Source of the DNA: Planctomycetaceae bacterium
GTDB lineage: Bacteria > Planctomycetota > Planctomycetia > Isosphaerales > Isosphaeraceae
Direction of reading: 5' to 3'
NCBI GenBank assembly: GCA_019232645.1
Contig: JAFANO010000139.1
Coordinates: forward strand, 1 to 6,120
DNA length: 6,120 nt
The notes under the pieces were generated by a model. The model had not been told where the DNA came from. It worked only from the letters and a program-made list of their open reading frames with translations, and ran no database searches. The stretch's first letter is position 1. Each line of letters begins with the position of its first letter. Of this stretch, positions 4,208 through 6,120 are shown piece by piece. The position numbers were made by a program, and so were the translations under genes.

Positions 4208-6120
4208 ATGACCAAGACCTATCGCGTCCCCGAGGGACCTCCGACTCGCGTCCCCGAGGGACCTCCGACAGCACCGGCGGTCGGCTGCGGACCCAACGCC
4301 GGCGGTGCGTTCTCGCAGGAGGACTACCACCACCCAGCCGCCGGCTGGGGCGCCGCCAAGAGCGTCGGCCTGGTGCTGCTGCGGCAGCACGAGCTGATCG
4401 ACGGCGCCCGCGTCATCTTCAAGATGAATCACGAGAATGGAGGCTACGACTGCCCCGGCTGCGCCTGGCCCGACGACCGCCACGGCCTGACCATGGACAT
4501 CTGCGAGAACGGCATCAAGCACGCCACCTGGGAGCTGACCAAGAAGCGCGCGACCCACGAATTCTTCGCGGCCCACACGGTGGCCGAGCTGTCGGGCTGG
4601 AGTGACTTCGCCCTCGAGGACGTGGGACGCCTGACCGAGCCGCTGCGCTACGAGGCCGCGATCGACAAGTACGTGCCAGTATCATGGGATGAGGCCTTCG
4701 CCCTGGTCGGCCGGCACCTCCGCGGCCTGGACAGCCCGGACCGGGCTGCCTTCTACACCTCCGGCCGCCTGGGGAACGAGGCGACCTTCCTGTACCAGCT
4801 CTGGGCCCGCGAGCTCGGCACGAACAACCTGCCCGACTGCTCGAACATGTGCCACGAGGCCAGCGGCCGGGCGCTCAAAGCCGCCCTCGGTACCGGCAAG
4901 GGAACCGTCGATTTGATCGACTGGGAGAAGACCGACTGCCTGATCGTCATGGGGGCGAACGCGGCCTCGAACGCGCCGCGGATGTTGACCTCTCTGGCTG
5001 AGGCATACCGCCGCGGGGCAAGTATCGTCCACGTCAACCCGCTGGTCGAGGCGGCCGCGACCCGCACGATCGTGCCCCACGACATCCTCCGGATGGCGAC
5101 GTTCCAGTCGACCAAGACGAGCACGCTCAACGTCCAGCCCCGGATCGCCGGCGACATGGCCCTGATGCGGGGGGTCGCCAAGCACCTATTCGAGGCCGCC
5201 GAGACCGATCCGAAGGCGATCGATCGCCTGTTCATCGAGCGGTACACCGCCGGCTTCGAGGCTTACAAGGCGCAAGTCGAGGCGACACCGTGGGAGGACC
5301 TGGAGCGCCAATCGGGCGTCCCTGCGGCCCGGATCCGGGAGATGGGCGAGGTCTACCGCAAGTCGCGGTCGGCCATCATCAGCTGGTGCCTGGGCCTGAC
5401 TCAGCAGGAGCACGCGGGGGACACGATCCGTGAGATTATCAACGTCCTCCTGCTCCGGGGCAACATCGGCCGAGAGGGGGCCGGGCCCTGCCCGATCCGG
5501 GGGCACTCGAACGTCCAGGGGAACCGCACCTGCGGCATCGACCACCGGCCCGCCGAGGACTGGCTCGCCCGCCTGGACAGGGCCTGCGGCATCACGTCGC
5601 CTCGTACCCACGGGCTCGACACCGTCCGGGTGATCCCGGCGATGATGCGTGGAGACGTGACGGTGTTCGTCGGGATGGGCGGCAACTTCGCGCGCGCCGT
5701 CCCCGACCCCGCCTACACCTTTCCGGCACTTCGGAGCTGCGACCTGACCGTCCAGGTGAGCACGAAGCTCAACCGCAGCCACCTGGTCCACGGCCGCGAC
5801 GCCCTGATCCTGCCGTGCCTCGGCCGCACCGAGAAGGACCACGGCAAGAAGGGCCTGCAGGGGGTCACCGTCGAGGACTCGATGAGCATGGTCCACCTCT
5901 CCTTCGGCATGAAGGAGCCGGTCTCGCCGCACCTTCGCTCGGAGGTCGCGATCATCGCCGGCATGGCCGCGGCGTCGCTCCCCGGGACGAAGACCCCCTG
6001 GGCCGAGTACGCCGGGGATTATGACCTCATCCGCGACAAGATGGCCGAGGCGATCGCCGGCTTCGAGGACTTCAACCGCCGTGTCCGCCAGCCGCTCGGC
6101 TTCCGGCTCAAGCAGCCGGC
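4208..6120 (+). CDS. FdhF/YdeP-family molybdopterin oxidoreductase (C-terminus beyond window)
   Basis: Large catalytic subunit of the formate dehydrogenase-like branch of the DMSO reductase family; relatives are about 750-780 residues and 637 codons are visible. It should bind a bis-molybdopterin guanine dinucleotide cofactor in the cytosol; no Tat leader is seen. Family landmarks in order: AAGWGAAKSVG (44-54), GGYDCPGCAWPDD (78-90) and ICENG (98-102), a partial Fe-S cysteine set (82, 85, 99), FYTSGRLGNEA (182-192), then NNLPDCSNMCHEASG (206-220). Cys215 sits where E. coli FdhF has selenocysteine. Further landmarks are GANAASNAPRM (249-259), LRGNIGREGAGPCPIRGHSNVQG (416-438) and VSTKLNRSHLVHGRDALILPCLGRTEKD (517-544). 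The ATG follows GCGGAGG 7 nt upstream. Residues 6-21 are a duplicated RVPEGPPT. The real substrate of YdeP-type enzymes is not settled, so formate oxidation should not be assumed. It may belong to a separate transcription unit. Confidence 0.92.
   Translation, partial: MTKTYRVPEGPPTRVPEGPPTAPAVGCGPNAGGAFSQEDYHHPAAGWGAAKSVGLVLLRQHELIDGARVIFKMNHENGGYDCPGCAWPDDRHGLTMDICENGIKHATWELTKKRATHEFFAAHTVAELSGWSDFALEDVGRLTEPLRYEAAIDKYVPVSWDEAFALVGRHLRGLDSPDRAAFYTSGRLGNEATFLYQLWARELGTNNLPDCSNMCHEASGRALKAALGTGKGTVDLIDWEKTDCLIVMGANAASNAPRMLTSLAEAYRRGASIVHVNPLVEAAATRTIVPHDILRMATFQSTKTSTLNVQPRIAGDMALMRGVAKHLFEAAETDPKAIDRLFIERYTAGFEAYKAQVEATPWEDLERQSGVPAARIREMGEVYRKSRSAIISWCLGLTQQEHAGDTIREIINVLLLRGNIGREGAGPCPIRGHSNVQGNRTCGIDHRPAEDWLARLDRACGITSPRTHGLDTVRVIPAMMRGDVTVFVGMGGNFARAVPDPAYTFPALRSCDLTVQVSTKLNRSHLVHGRDALILPCLGRTEKDHGKKGLQGVTVEDSMSMVHLSFGMKEPVSPHLRSEVAIIAGMAAASLPGTKTPWAEYAGDYDLIRDKMAEAIAGFEDFNRRVRQPLGFRLKQP
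4222..4269 (+). repeat. Exact 24-bp tandem repeat at the start of the oxidoreductase gene
   Basis: Two identical 24-bp units, 4222-4245 and 4246-4269, encode RVPEGPPT twice. Each unit holds a small hairpin, GTCCC-CGA-GGGAC, and the sequence ACCTCCG, which is fully complementary to CGGAGGT at 4195-4201, the gene's ribosome binding site. Being 24 bp long, a copy can be gained or lost without breaking the frame. Confidence 0.85.

Noticed and set aside
4222..4269. Repeat units as a CRISPR or mobile-element trace
   Set aside because: Two directly abutting 24-bp units with no spacers, inside an open reading frame, are a simple tandem duplication.
4674..4687. GTGCCAGTATCAT resembling GTGCCAGTATCGC near 786
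   Set aside because: It lies within well-conserved coding sequence of the oxidoreductase, and a short match like this is likely chance.

Overview
This is GC-rich bacterial DNA (roughly 70% G+C by eye) that is almost fully coding. The base composition, a twin-arginine RREFLK-type leader and the mix of cupin, Rieske, SDR and FdhF/YdeP-type genes would fit a high-GC planctomycete (Isosphaera/Gemmata-like). This is inference; nothing in the window fixes the taxon.

Left end (1-652, minus strand): a FadR-type GntR regulator whose C-terminus runs off the window. Between it and the plus-strand genes (about 571-995) lies an imperfect tandem duplication of the divergent control region. Each copy carries the 5' end of the regulator gene, a leftward promoter, a rightward promoter and two FadR-like operator sites (TnGTnnnACnA). 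The copies appear to have divided the work. The copy beside gntR keeps a good leftward promoter and operator. The copy beside the plus-strand operon keeps a near-consensus rightward promoter (TTGACG-17-TATACT) with a perfect ACTGGT-AAG-ACCAGT palindrome in its spacer. The other promoter and operator in each copy are degraded.

Middle (1130-4016, plus strand): four closely packed genes read from that rightward promoter. They encode a bicupin resembling gentisate 1,2-dioxygenase, a small Rieske-like protein lacking one canonical His ligand, a short-chain dehydrogenase with a Tat-type leader, and a small cupin that appears to have lost its first metal-binding motif. The set looks like a FadR-regulated oxidative catabolic operon. 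The substrate cannot be read from the sequence.

Right end (4208-6120, plus strand): after a 190-base gap holding a GC-rich hairpin comes the first 637 codons of a large FdhF/YdeP-type molybdopterin oxidoreductase, cut by the window edge. Its first codons include an exact 24-bp tandem repeat, each unit of which contains a 7-nt complement to the gene's own Shine-Dalgarno sequence.

No tRNA, rRNA, CRISPR array or insertion sequence was seen.
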